Assembly (NCBI RefSeq): GCF_900113715.1
Contig: NZ_FOQK01000029.1
Coordinates: 1 to 38,923, forward strand
Origin: Pseudoselenomonas ruminantium
Lineage (GTDB): Bacteria; Bacillota; Negativicutes; Selenomonadales; Selenomonadaceae
Direction: 5' to 3'
Length of the DNA stretch: 38,923 nucleotides
Below are positions 1 to 7,498 of this stretch, piece by piece. The notes under the pieces are model-generated. The model saw nothing but the letters and a program-made list of their open reading frames with translations, did no database searches and was not told the origin of the DNA. The stretch's first letter is position 1, and the number at the start of each line of letters is the position of its first letter. Both the position numbers and the translations under genes were made by a program.

Positions 1-74
1 CTCCCGCAGCAAGCACATCGATGTAATTCGTTGCCTATCGCCGGAAAGGAACAGGCTTGTTCCAACATATCGGA

Positions 75-275
75 GGGCGAGGGTGGGTACACTTTCTTCG
101 TAGACGGAGCGACTGCCCGAACGCAGTGAGGGATGGCCCGCGGTAGATAATCACTAGAACGTCTAGATGTATTGGCGCGCCGCCGGCTTGCCCGGCGCAT
201 GTCACTAAGTACGTACAAGGGTATCCGCGCGGGTCATTTAGCGGAGCGGAGAAAAAGAGCACCCACCCTCACCCA
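75..275. repeat. Imperfect inverted repeat, MITE-like
   Basis: GAGGGTGGGT at 79-88 is exactly inverted as ACCCACCCTC at 261-270. The similarity extends through a CTTT-TTC block and a GGAGCG block on each side to CCCGCGG-like ends. The arms enclose about 170 bases without a gene. It could be a miniature inverted-repeat element or a repeated intergenic sequence; copy number in the genome would decide. Confidence 0.4.
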
Positions 276-364
276 AGCTGAGCTGCTCCAAGCCTATTTT
301 CAGCTCGCACGAACATACAAACTGCAATTTATTAATTATGATGGTAAAGATGGAATTTATCGTG

Positions 365-402
365 AAGGAGGTTTGCTGGCTGGAAAGCCAGTGAACCTCC
401 TT
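365..402 (+). terminator. Strong stem-loop, possible terminator
   Basis: AAGGAGGTT, TG, CTGGCT pairs with AGCCAG, TG, AACCTCCTT around a GGAA tetraloop. The two TG steps can form tandem G-U pairs, so the stem is 17 pairs long. No T-run follows directly; a T-rich stretch begins about 18 bases later. It is either a weak terminator of an upstream transcript or a structured leader of galU. Confidence 0.5.
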
Positions 403-476
403 TGTAGTAGAAACGGTGTGTTTTTTGTTTTATTTTTCGTTGCGGGCGGAAAGTGGCAGGATTTTTGCGGTTCATG

Positions 477-482
477 TATAAT
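477..482 (+). promoter_or_regulatory. -10 box of galU promoter
   Basis: A perfect TATAAT lies 42 bases before the galU start. The -35 region is poor (TGGCAG at 454-459 with a 17-base spacer), so the site is called on the -10 box and its position. Confidence 0.5.
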
Positions 483-524
483 ATAAGAAAACTAGGACAT
501 TTTACTTATAAGGGGATTATCAGT

Positions 525-1400
525 ATGCAGAAAATCAGAAAAGCAGTAATTCCGGCGGCGGGGTATGGTACGCGCTTCTTGCCGGCCACGAAGGCGACGC
601 CGAAGGAAATGCTGCCCATCGTCGATAAACCGACCATCCAGTACATCGTGGAAGAGGCGATGGCCAGTGGTATCGAGGATATCTTGATCATCAGCGGGCA
701 CGGGAAAAGAGCTATTGAAGATCATTTTGATGGAGCGCCGGCACTGGAGGCAGAGCTGCGCAAAAAGGGGAAATTGGATCTGTTGGAGAAGGTGCAGGAG
801 ACGGCTGACATCAACATCCATTATATCCGTCAGCGCTATATGCGCGGCTTGGGCGATGCCATCCTGTGTGCGAAGTCCTTCATGGGCGATGAGCCGTTTG
901 CCGTACTGCTCGGTGACGATGTGGTCTATAATCCGGACAAGCCAGCGCTGCGCCAGCTCATGGATGTCTATGAGGCGACGGGGGGCTCGGTTCTGGGCTG
1001 CCAGAACGTGCCGGAGGAAAAGGTTTCTGCTTATGGCATCGTAGCTGGCAGTCAGACGGACGACGAACGTCTGATGAAAGTAACGGATATGGTGGAGAAA
1101 CCTGCCCAGGAAGATGCGCCGAGCCGTTTGGCCGTATTGGGCCGCTATATCATCAAGCCGCAGATTTTTGAGATCCTTGAGCAGACGAAGCCGGGCAAGG
1201 GCGGGGAGGTCCAGCTGACAGATGCCCTCAAAGTGCTGGCCAGCGAAGATGCTGTTTATGCCTACGACTTTGAAGGCATCCGCTATGACGTTGGCGATAA
1301 GCTCGGTTTCCTCAAGGCGACGGTCGAATATGCCCTGCGCCGTGAAGACCTTGGCGCACCGTTCAAAGAGTATCTGCAGGAGCTGGTAAAGGGAATCTGA
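525..1400 (+). CDS. galU: UTP-glucose-1-phosphate uridylyltransferase
   Basis: GalU makes UDP-glucose from UTP and glucose-1-phosphate in the cytoplasm, feeding lipopolysaccharide, capsule and other glycan synthesis. The 291-residue protein opens with the nucleotidyltransferase signature GYGTRFLPATKATPKEMLP at about residues 12-30, followed by VDKP, and has the full family length. The ATG at 525 is chosen because AGGGGAT (511-517) lies at ribosome-site distance and the family N-terminus (MQKIRKAVIPAAG) begins there; the frame is open further upstream but without a ribosome site. The next gene starts 10 bases downstream, so co-transcription with the DUF445 pair is likely although no functional link is known. 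Identification is by strong motif match. Confidence 0.95.
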   Translation: MQKIRKAVIPAAGYGTRFLPATKATPKEMLPIVDKPTIQYIVEEAMASGIEDILIISGHGKRAIEDHFDGAPALEAELRKKGKLDLLEKVQETADINIHYIRQRYMRGLGDAILCAKSFMGDEPFAVLLGDDVVYNPDKPALRQLMDVYEATGGSVLGCQNVPEEKVSAYGIVAGSQTDDERLMKVTDMVEKPAQEDAPSRLAVLGRYIIKPQIFEILEQTKPGKGGEVQLTDALKVLASEDAVYAYDFEGIRYDVGDKLGFLKATVEYALRREDLGAPFKEYLQELVKGI

Positions 1401-1410
1401 GGTGTGATTT

Positions 1411-2649
1411 TTGCAGACAAAAAATAAAGCCAATCTGGCTTTAGGCATCAGTGCCGCCGGTTTCATCGGAACGATGGCAGCCGGCGGCACTGGCTTTTTG
1501 CCAGGTCTTTTGCATCACGGATTTTTGGCCGCGACGATTGGCGGCCTGGCCGACTGGTTTGCCGTGACAGCTATCTTCCATAAACCACTCGGCATATCCT
1601 ACCGTACCGATATCCTGCGCCGCAACCGCCCGCGCATCATGGACGCTATCGTGACGTTTGCCAGCGATGACCTGTTGAGCACGGAGAATATCATGCGGGT
1701 CATAGAGGAGCAGGATACGGCACGGCTGCTCGTCGAGTATCTTGCGTACCGCGGTGGCCGGGAGCGCGTGCATGAGGTGGTGGAGGCAGCACTCCTGCGG
1801 GGCGTGGCCGATATTGATACGGCTGCGGTGGCGGCGGAGCTGTCGCCAGCCATCCACGAGGGCCTGCAGTCGTTTGCCTTGGAGGATGTCCTGGCGGATC
1901 TGCTGAAGATGATGGCCGAGGAGGAGCATTCGGTGCGGATACTGGAAAGCCTGCTGGCCATCAGCCAGCGGCTGCTGGCCTCTGAGCCGCTGCAGCAGGT
2001 GCTGCTGGCGCGCATCACGAGCCTGCGCCAGCAGTATGAGAAGGATTCGGCGGGGCGGGCCTTTGTGCTGGCCTCGCTGGATATCACCGATGAGCGTATA
2101 CTGGCGATGCTGCTGGAGCAGGCGCAACAGCAGCTGCGGATGATGCTGGCTGAGCCGACGGAAAGCTATGCCAGCGTCAAAGCGGGACTGGAAACCATGC
2201 TGCGGGCGCTGAGCCAGGATACGCGGCTGCGGGCTATCCTGCAGGAACGCAAGGAGCAGCTGCTGGAACAGTTTGATATCGAGTCCGGGCTGGCGCGCTG
2301 GCTGGAGGTGAATCTCAAGGGAGAGGATCCCTTTTGGCTGCCGCAGGTGCATGGATTCATCGATGCGCGCATCGATGACTTCATGCATTCGGAACCATGG
2401 CAGCGGCGTTTCGACCAGTTCGTCAAGCAGTTTGTCGAAGACGAGCTGACCAAGCATCATGACCTGATTCCGGGGATCATCCGCGAACGGCTCGCGGAGT
2501 TCTCCGATGATGAGCTGGTGGCGTTTGTCGAAAACAAGGTGCAGGATGATTTGCAGATGATCCGCATCAATGGCTCGCTGGTCGGTTCGCTGGTCGGCAT
2601 GGGGCTGTATCTGGTGGTCATGGTGCTGGAAAGGATGTGGGGGCTATGA
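1411..2649 (+). CDS. DUF445 family membrane protein (copy 1)
   Basis: This 412-residue protein belongs to the DUF445 (YheB/YjiN-like) family, whose biochemical role is unknown. The family signature GGLADWFAVTAIFHKPLG is at about residues 43-60, directly after an N-terminal hydrophobic stretch. The middle is a long, charged, helical region, and the C-terminus ends in a hydrophobic helix containing GSLVGSLVGMGLYLVVMV, so both ends probably sit in the membrane with a helical body between. The start is TTG, preceded by GAGGTG. The stop overlaps the start of the next gene, a paralogue. Function is not predictable from sequence. Confidence 0.85.
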   Translation: MQTKNKANLALGISAAGFIGTMAAGGTGFLPGLLHHGFLAATIGGLADWFAVTAIFHKPLGISYRTDILRRNRPRIMDAIVTFASDDLLSTENIMRVIEEQDTARLLVEYLAYRGGRERVHEVVEAALLRGVADIDTAAVAAELSPAIHEGLQSFALEDVLADLLKMMAEEEHSVRILESLLAISQRLLASEPLQQVLLARITSLRQQYEKDSAGRAFVLASLDITDERILAMLLEQAQQQLRMMLAEPTESYASVKAGLETMLRALSQDTRLRAILQERKEQLLEQFDIESGLARWLEVNLKGEDPFWLPQVHGFIDARIDDFMHSEPWQRRFDQFVKQFVEDELTKHHDLIPGIIRERLAEFSDDELVAFVENKVQDDLQMIRINGSLVGSLVGMGLYLVVMVLERMWGL

Positions 2650-3953
2650 GGTGGCCGGATTGGAACAAGGCCGATAAGACACTTCTCCTGGCTTTGCTGA
2701 TCTTCTTTGTGGCACTGGTGCTGCATCTTCAGTATCCGGACAAGGCTGCCGCCGATGCCTTCTTGTTCTGTGCAGAGGCAGCGCTGGTCGGCGGCATCGC
2801 GGACTGGTTTGCCGTGACGGCGATCTTCCGCAAGCCACTCGGCTTCCCGTATCATACGGCCATCCTGCCGCGACGCCGGCAGGCGTTCATCCAGGCCTCG
2901 GTGACGATGGTGCAGAAGGAGTTCTTCTCGCGGCGCAAGGTGTTCCGGCATCTGGAGCGCCTGCATATCATGCCGATGCTGCTCGGCTGGCTGGCAGAGC
3001 CGGAGACGGAGAACCGGCTGGTCCTGCGCCTCGTTCATTTTGCCCGCGATTTTCTCTTGAAACAGGATGCGCGGGCGCAGGCAAAGGTGATCGCAGACAG
3101 ATTCCGCGGTACGCTGGATGCCCTTGAGCCGGAGCCCTTCTTTGCGCTTTGGGGCGGCTGGCTGCGGCAGACGGGCAAGGATAAGGATTTCTTGAGCCGT
3201 GTGGCCGTGTATATCCGCGGGCGCGTGGATGGCGAGGATACCCGCAAGGCTTTGGCGGCTATGTTTGAGCGTTTCGGCGAGGAAAAGGTGCAGGATAATT
3301 CCCTCGGCGCTTTCCTGATGGGGCTGGCCCGGGCCGTAGACCTCGTCAACTACGAGGAGGCTGCAGAGCTTGTGCAGCAGCAGATCCTGGCCATGCTCGA
3401 CGACCTGGCGCAGAAGGATTCAGAGCTGCAGCGCGAGATGCTCCAGCTATTCTATGAAAAGGCCGCCGAGCTCAATCAGGAGCCCTCGTTCCATCGTCTG
3501 GTCCATGAGCTCAAAGACCGGCTGGTCAAAGATCTGCCGCTGGAGGAGGCGGTATTCCGCACGCTGGACCATCTGCATCGTCATTTCGCTGAGGACAAGG
3601 CGCGCCATGTCGATCCGCTGGCCGAGCATATGCCGGCGCTGCGGACACGGCTCGAGGAGATCCTGCGGGCGGAGTACCGGCGCATGCTGCAGCTGGTTGA
3701 GAAGGATGAGGAGCTTCGTCATACGGTGGGGCAGTTCATCTATGATCTGATTGCCCGCACGGCTTTGCATGCCCAGACGCTCGTCGGCGTCATCGTCACG
3801 AATGTCCTGTCGCGGCTGACGGATGAACAGCTCAATCATCTGGTCTATGACAAGGTGGAGCCGGATCTTCTGTGGATCCGCATGAACGGCTCGATTGTCG
3901 GGGCGGGAATCGGACTGGTGCTCTATGGGCTGATGGCCCTCTGTGCCCCGTGA
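2646..3953 (+). CDS. DUF445 family membrane protein (copy 2)
   Basis: A 435-residue paralogue of the preceding protein. It has an N-terminal hydrophobic helix (about residues 12-30), the diagnostic GGIADWFAVTAIFRKPLG motif at about 49-66, a long charged helical middle, and a C-terminal hydrophobic helix with NGSIVGAGIGLVLYGLMA. The ATG at 2646 overlaps the upstream TGA as ATGA, which points to translational coupling; a GTG at 2637 is an alternative start. The tandem arrangement suggests the two proteins act together, perhaps as a heteromer, but this is inference. Function unknown. Confidence 0.85.
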   Translation: MRWPDWNKADKTLLLALLIFFVALVLHLQYPDKAAADAFLFCAEAALVGGIADWFAVTAIFRKPLGFPYHTAILPRRRQAFIQASVTMVQKEFFSRRKVFRHLERLHIMPMLLGWLAEPETENRLVLRLVHFARDFLLKQDARAQAKVIADRFRGTLDALEPEPFFALWGGWLRQTGKDKDFLSRVAVYIRGRVDGEDTRKALAAMFERFGEEKVQDNSLGAFLMGLARAVDLVNYEEAAELVQQQILAMLDDLAQKDSELQREMLQLFYEKAAELNQEPSFHRLVHELKDRLVKDLPLEEAVFRTLDHLHRHFAEDKARHVDPLAEHMPALRTRLEEILRAEYRRMLQLVEKDEELRHTVGQFIYDLIARTALHAQTLVGVIVTNVLSRLTDEQLNHLVYDKVEPDLLWIRMNGSIVGAGIGLVLYGLMALCAP

Positions 3954-3980
3954 AATATAGGTTTGCGGGCATTATTGCCA

Positions 3981-4009
3981 TTGACAATCATTATCCATGG
4001 CTATATAAT
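3981..4009 (+). promoter_or_regulatory. Consensus sigma-A promoter of metal-transport locus
   Basis: TTGACA (3981-3986), a 17-base spacer and TATAAT (4004-4009) match the housekeeping consensus exactly. Transcription would begin near 4016, about 90 bases before the small protein at 4109. A FUR-family box overlaps the -35 and the spacer, so a strong promoter appears to be held under repression. Confidence 0.85.
3982..3996. promoter_or_regulatory. Fur-like operator box
   Basis: TGACAAT-C-ATTATCC matches 12 of 14 informative positions of the 7-1-7 FUR-family consensus TGATAAT-N-ATTATCA. It covers the -35 box and part of the spacer of a consensus promoter, the classic position for repression by a metal-bound FUR-family protein. 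Fur, Zur and PerR sites are similar, so the metal (Fe, Zn or Mn) cannot be assigned from sequence alone. Confidence 0.65.
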
Positions 4010-4108
4010 AAAGACGGTTGTTATGTCAGGGATTTGCCTGATTTACACATAATACGCGAAATGAAGCTGTTTCGTGTCAAAAGCGATTATGTTTGAGGAG
4101 GAAGAGTT

Positions 4109-4315
4109 ATGTTTCAGAAAACGGATTTTTGGATCGGCCTTGCAGTAGGTGCGGTTGCTGGTGTATTCGGCTATCGTTTCATGCAGGAGCGTCAGCAGCA
4201 GATGGCTGCTTTCCAGCAGGCTGCACCGGCAGGTGAGCTGCCGCTGGCTGAGCTTCAGCGTCAGAAAGAGGAGCTTGAGGATCTCATCGCTGCTCAGGAA
4301 GCCAAAAAGAACTGA
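4109..4315 (+). CDS. Small single-helix membrane protein (YtxH/PacL-like layout)
   Basis: A 68-residue protein with one glycine/alanine-rich hydrophobic helix (about residues 8-24, containing GLAVGAVAGVFGYRF), then a Gln/Ala stretch and a Glu-rich helical tail ending AAQEAKKN. GAGGAGG-type pairing (4095-4102) sets the ATG at 4109. It is the first gene after the Fur-like promoter and is followed by its own terminator, so it may be made in excess over the downstream ATPase. The layout (one helix plus acidic tail, beside a P1B ATPase) resembles mycobacterial PacL scaffold proteins, but the PacL C-terminal metal-binding motif is not seen. A partner role for the ATPase is inference. Confidence 0.7.
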   Translation: MFQKTDFWIGLAVGAVAGVFGYRFMQERQQQMAAFQQAAPAGELPLAELQRQKEELEDLIAAQEAKKN

Positions 4316-4334
4316 TTTTTCCTTTTAGGAAATG

Positions 4335-4364
4335 GAGACTGCCAGCATTGGCAGTCTCTTTGTG
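4335..4364 (+). terminator. Intergenic terminator within metal locus
   Basis: GAGACTGCCA (4335-4344) and TGGCAGTCTC (4349-4358) form a perfect 10-bp stem with a GCAT loop, followed by TTTGTGT. It lies 20 bases after the small protein and 36 before the next gene. No second clear promoter follows, so partial read-through would give a high ratio of small protein to ATPase. Confidence 0.75.
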
Positions 4365-4399
4365 TAAACGGGGAGCACGAGGCAGAAAGAGGTTAGGTT

Positions 4400-4699
4400 T
4401 TGAGTATATTTGACAGTTTGCAGATACCGACGAATTCGCTGGATATCTTCATCCGTTCGGTGGAGATTTCGGCTTACATTCCGGGCAGGGTGCGCTTGCA
4501 CAGCCGGAATCTCGTGGATAATCCGGGCCTGGAGCAGCAGGTCCGGACGCAGCTCGGGGCGTTTGCCGAAATCGATAAGGTAGAGACGAGTACGGTCACT
4601 GGCTCGATACTGATCCAGTACCAGCCAGAGCGGCTGCGCAGGAATGCGGAACTCTGCAAGGTAGAACAATATATCATGACACATGCAAGGAGGAAATGA
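4400..4699 (+). CDS. HMA-like (HMA_2) domain protein, stand-alone
   Basis: A 99-residue soluble protein that looks like one ferredoxin-like HMA-type module. A first strand reads AYIPGRVRLHSR (about residues 26-37), followed by a helix and a second half, VETSTVTGSILIQYQP (about 61-76). The metal-binding CxxC of classical HMA domains is absent; the only cysteine lies near the C-terminus. The start is TTG at 4400 with AGAGG seven bases upstream. The next gene follows after one base, behind AAGGAGG, and similar modules occur in the next two proteins. It may dock on or regulate the ATPase rather than carry metal through thiols. Assignment is by pattern, not by search. Confidence 0.65.
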   Translation: MSIFDSLQIPTNSLDIFIRSVEISAYIPGRVRLHSRNLVDNPGLEQQVRTQLGAFAEIDKVETSTVTGSILIQYQPERLRRNAELCKVEQYIMTHARRK

Positions 4700-4700
4700 C

Positions 4701-5309
4701 ATGTCGATTGTATCGGGATTTATGATGGGAGCGGCCATTGGCAACAACATCCGTCAGATGTTTACGGGTGAGGCGCCGATGCCGGCAAAGCCTGCCGTGC
4801 AGACAGCACCGCTGGCCTTGGTCGCGGCTGTGCCGGGACGCCGCCGTTATCGTGCTGCTGTGCTTGCACCTGAGCTTGCGGCTCTGCTGGAGGAAAAGCT
4901 CAGCCAGCTGGCATTTTTGACGTCCTTTGCGGCGAACAGCACGAGCGGCAGCCTGCTGTTCACCTATGATCCTGCTGATGAGCGCAAGATGGATGCGCTG
5001 GCACTTTGGCTCGAGCGTTATGTCTTTACGCGCCCGCAGGCTAAGACTGAGGTGCAGGAGATTGAGGAGAGTGCAGCAGCTGCTGAGGCCCATGCTGGCA
5101 GCCTGACGCGCAGTGTGCGCAATATGGCGCGGGCCTTCAGTGCCTGGATCAAGGCACATACGTCGGGCATCTTCGACATCAGTTCACTGGCTTCGTGTAT
5201 TTTTGCCCTGCGTGGTTTGCGTAAGATGCTGCTTACGAAGACGTATCCATCGGGAGCACAGATGCTCTGGTGGGCATTGGCGTTGATGAGAGGATGGCGG
5301 ACGGTATGA
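4701..5309 (+). CDS. HMA-like domain protein with membrane segments
   Basis: A 202-residue protein. Residues 4-20 form a Gly-rich hydrophobic N-terminus (GFMMGAAIGNNIRQMF), similar to that of the small protein at 4109. Residues about 35-115 form an HMA_2-like module: VAAVPGRRRYRA, then FAANSTSGSLLFTYDP, without CxxC. Residues about 155-200 are hydrophobic and probably membrane-embedded (ISSLASCIFALRGL and MLWWALALM). AAGGAGG (4687-4693) sets the ATG at 4701. The stop overlaps the start of the ATPase, so the two are probably translated in a coupled way. This is likely a membrane-anchored accessory subunit of the pump; its exact job is unknown. Confidence 0.65.
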   Translation: MSIVSGFMMGAAIGNNIRQMFTGEAPMPAKPAVQTAPLALVAAVPGRRRYRAAVLAPELAALLEEKLSQLAFLTSFAANSTSGSLLFTYDPADERKMDALALWLERYVFTRPQAKTEVQEIEESAAAAEAHAGSLTRSVRNMARAFSAWIKAHTSGIFDISSLASCIFALRGLRKMLLTKTYPSGAQMLWWALALMRGWRTV

Positions 5310-7408
5310 TGTACCAAAGCTGCTATATCAATCTGCAGGCACGATTGAGCCGTGAGCAGCGTGTGCTGCTGGCTGCGCGTATCCGCAGCTTCCGTCAGGT
5401 AAAGGCGGTGTCCGTGGGAGAGCAGCGCATCCAGCTCTGGTATCGCGGCATCCTGCCGTATCGTGCCATCCAGCAGCTGGCAATCGCTGCAGTCGAGGAC
5501 GCGCATGAGGCAGCAAGAAAACCGGCCGATTTGCTCAAGGAGTATCAGCGTGAGGCCTTGTTCTCGCTGGCCAGCTTTGCTGCCATGGAAATTCTCAAGC
5601 GGACATCGCCGCAGCTGTTCCTGAGCATGAAGGCTTTGCGCAGCCTGCTGGTGCTTGGCATTGCGCGCAACTTTATCCGCAATGGTATCGCTGGCATGGT
5701 CAAGGACCGTCAGCCCAATGCCGATACGCTGACGGCGACAGCAGTTATTGCCTCGGTGCTGGCTGGCAAACCAGAGTCGAGCCTCACTTTGCTCGCGCTG
5801 TCCAATGGTGCGGAAATGCTTACAAGCTATGCTGCTGAGCGTGCCCGGACGCATATTTCGGGGCTCTTGTCGTTGGATCAGCACTATGTCTGGCTCGTAG
5901 AAGGCGATGTCGAGCGCAAGATTCCGGTTGAGCAGGTAAAAGTCGGCGATGTGATTTCCGTACACACAGGTGAGAAGATTGTCGTTGATGGCCGCGTGCT
6001 CGATGGCAATGCGGCGGTCAATCAGTCGTCGATCACGGGTGAGTCGAATCCGGCGATGAAGAAAGTGAAATCGCCAGTCTATGCGGGCAGTGTCGTTGAG
6101 GCAGGCAGCCTGACGATTGCCGTCGAAAAGGTCGGCAAGGATACGTCGCTGGCGCATATCGTGCATCTCGTCGAGGAGGCCCAGACGCGTAAGGCACCCG
6201 TGCAGAATTTCGCAGATCAGATGGCCAATCTGCTCGTGCCGGTATCGTTTATCGGTGCTGCTGTGGTCTATGGCGCTACGCGCGACTGGCAGCGGGTGTT
6301 GAACCTGCTGTTCATCGATTTCTCCTGCGGCTTGAAGCTTTCGACAGCTACGGCAATCTCAGCGGCTATCGGGGCAGCGGCCAAACGCGGTATCCTCGTC
6401 AAGGGCGGCAACTACATTGAGTCGCTGGCTGAGACGGATACGGTGGTGCTCGATAAGACCGGTACATTGACGGTCGGTATTCCGCAGATTTCCTTTGTCA
6501 AGACGGCACATGATGTCAAAGAAAAGGAAGTTATCCTGCTCGCGGCATCGGCAGAGCAGCACTCGGTGCATCCGCTGGCTGTAGCTATCCAGAAATATGT
6601 CAAGGAAAAGGGCTGGCAGACGCCGCACCACAAGTCGACGAAAACCATCGTTGCGCGTGGCATGGAAGCTGTTGTACCAGCCTTTGCGGATAGCAAGGGT
6701 GGTTTTGTCCGCGTTGGCAGCCGCAAGTTCCTGATGGAAAACGGCATTGAAGATACGGAGCAGCTGGCCTTGGGATTGACGAGCAAGAATCTCTTGTATG
6801 TTGCCTGCGATGATCGTCTGCTCGGCGTTATCGGCATCGAGGACCCCATCCGTCCGGCTATGAAGAAGACGCTCAATCAGATGCGCCGCTATGGTATCGA
6901 CGAGATCGTCATGCTGACGGGCGACTCCAAGCCAGTGGCGGCTGAGGTCGCTGCCAAGATGGGCATCGATTCGTATTATGCGGAGATCCTGCCCGAGGAT
7001 AAATCCGACTATGTCAATAAGCTCAAGCAGCGTGGCACGGTCATGATGGTGGGCGATGGCATCAATGATGCGCCGGCGCTGGCCTTTGCTGATGTCGGCG
7101 TCTCGCTGGGAGGCCGGCAGACGGATATCGCTGCCGAATCCTCGGCAGTCACGATCCACTCGGAGGATCCGCGCCGTCTTATGGAAGCATTGCAGCTGGG
7201 GCGTCGGACGATGTCGCTGGTGCAGCAGAACTTCATGGCGACAATCCTGGTCAACTCGGCGGCTATGCTGCTCGGAGCGCTCGGACGCATCAATCCTGTC
7301 TGGGCAGCAGCCATTCACAACACGGCAACGCTGGCAGTGGTGCTCAATAGCTGCCGTATCCTGCGTCCGTCCAAACGGGAATTTTTGCCACGTCATCGGC
7401 GTGCCTAA
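5306..7408 (+). CDS. P1B-type metal-transporting ATPase, non-canonical F-S-C motif
   Basis: This 700-residue P-type ATPase should move a transition metal across the cytoplasmic membrane using ATP. Visible elements: an N-terminal HMA-like module without CxxC (about 1-65), membrane helices (about 85-175), actuator TGES (244-247), phosphorylation motif DKTGTLT with D383, SVHP in the nucleotide domain (420-423), MLTGD (536-540), GDGIND (583-588) and a C-terminal helix pair with HNTATLAVVLNS. In the metal-binding membrane helix the usual CPC or SPC is replaced by F339-S340-C341, without proline (IDFSCGLKLSTATAI). The start ATG (5306) overlaps the upstream stop. The Fur-like box suggests iron, manganese or zinc handling; direction and metal are not decidable from sequence. 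Confidence 0.9.
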   Translation: MMYQSCYINLQARLSREQRVLLAARIRSFRQVKAVSVGEQRIQLWYRGILPYRAIQQLAIAAVEDAHEAARKPADLLKEYQREALFSLASFAAMEILKRTSPQLFLSMKALRSLLVLGIARNFIRNGIAGMVKDRQPNADTLTATAVIASVLAGKPESSLTLLALSNGAEMLTSYAAERARTHISGLLSLDQHYVWLVEGDVERKIPVEQVKVGDVISVHTGEKIVVDGRVLDGNAAVNQSSITGESNPAMKKVKSPVYAGSVVEAGSLTIAVEKVGKDTSLAHIVHLVEEAQTRKAPVQNFADQMANLLVPVSFIGAAVVYGATRDWQRVLNLLFIDFSCGLKLSTATAISAAIGAAAKRGILVKGGNYIESLAETDTVVLDKTGTLTVGIPQISFVKTAHDVKEKEVILLAASAEQHSVHPLAVAIQKYVKEKGWQTPHHKSTKTIVARGMEAVVPAFADSKGGFVRVGSRKFLMENGIEDTEQLALGLTSKNLLYVACDDRLLGVIGIEDPIRPAMKKTLNQMRRYGIDEIVMLTGDSKPVAAEVAAKMGIDSYYAEILPEDKSDYVNKLKQRGTVMMVGDGINDAPALAFADVGVSLGGRQTDIAAESSAVTIHSEDPRRLMEALQLGRRTMSLVQQNFMATILVNSAAMLLGALGRINPVWAAAIHNTATLAVVLNSCRILRPSKREFLPRHRRA

Positions 7409-7413
7409 AATAG

Positions 7414-7474
7414 AAAAAAAGCGCTGATAAAAGCCTGCGGTTTGCTTGCCGCAGGCTTTTTCAGCGCTTTTTTT
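7414..7474. terminator. Bidirectional terminator, ATPase / chemoreceptor
   Basis: An A-rich stretch, GCGCTGA, then AAAAGCCTGCGG pair with CCGCAGGCTTTT, TCAGCGC and a T-run. The long stem has A- and T-runs at its two ends, so it can stop the ATPase transcript on the plus strand and the converging chemoreceptor transcript on the minus strand. Confidence 0.9.
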
Positions 7475-7498
7475 ATGGAATTTATGGAAATAGGAAGG

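Larger units (their letters stand above)
1..452. other. Non-coding region before galU
   Basis: I see no convincing gene here. Short open frames on both strands lack ribosome sites and recognisable domains. The stretch holds an imperfect inverted repeat (75-110 against 241-275), a CTAGA-acg-TCTAG palindrome near 152-164 and a strong hairpin at 365-402. It may be the downstream flank of a gene outside the window plus a small repeated element. Confidence 0.5.

Noticed and set aside
172-486. Open frame before galU on the plus strand
   Set aside because: It runs through the inverted repeat, the hairpin and the galU promoter, with no ribosome site and no known domain.
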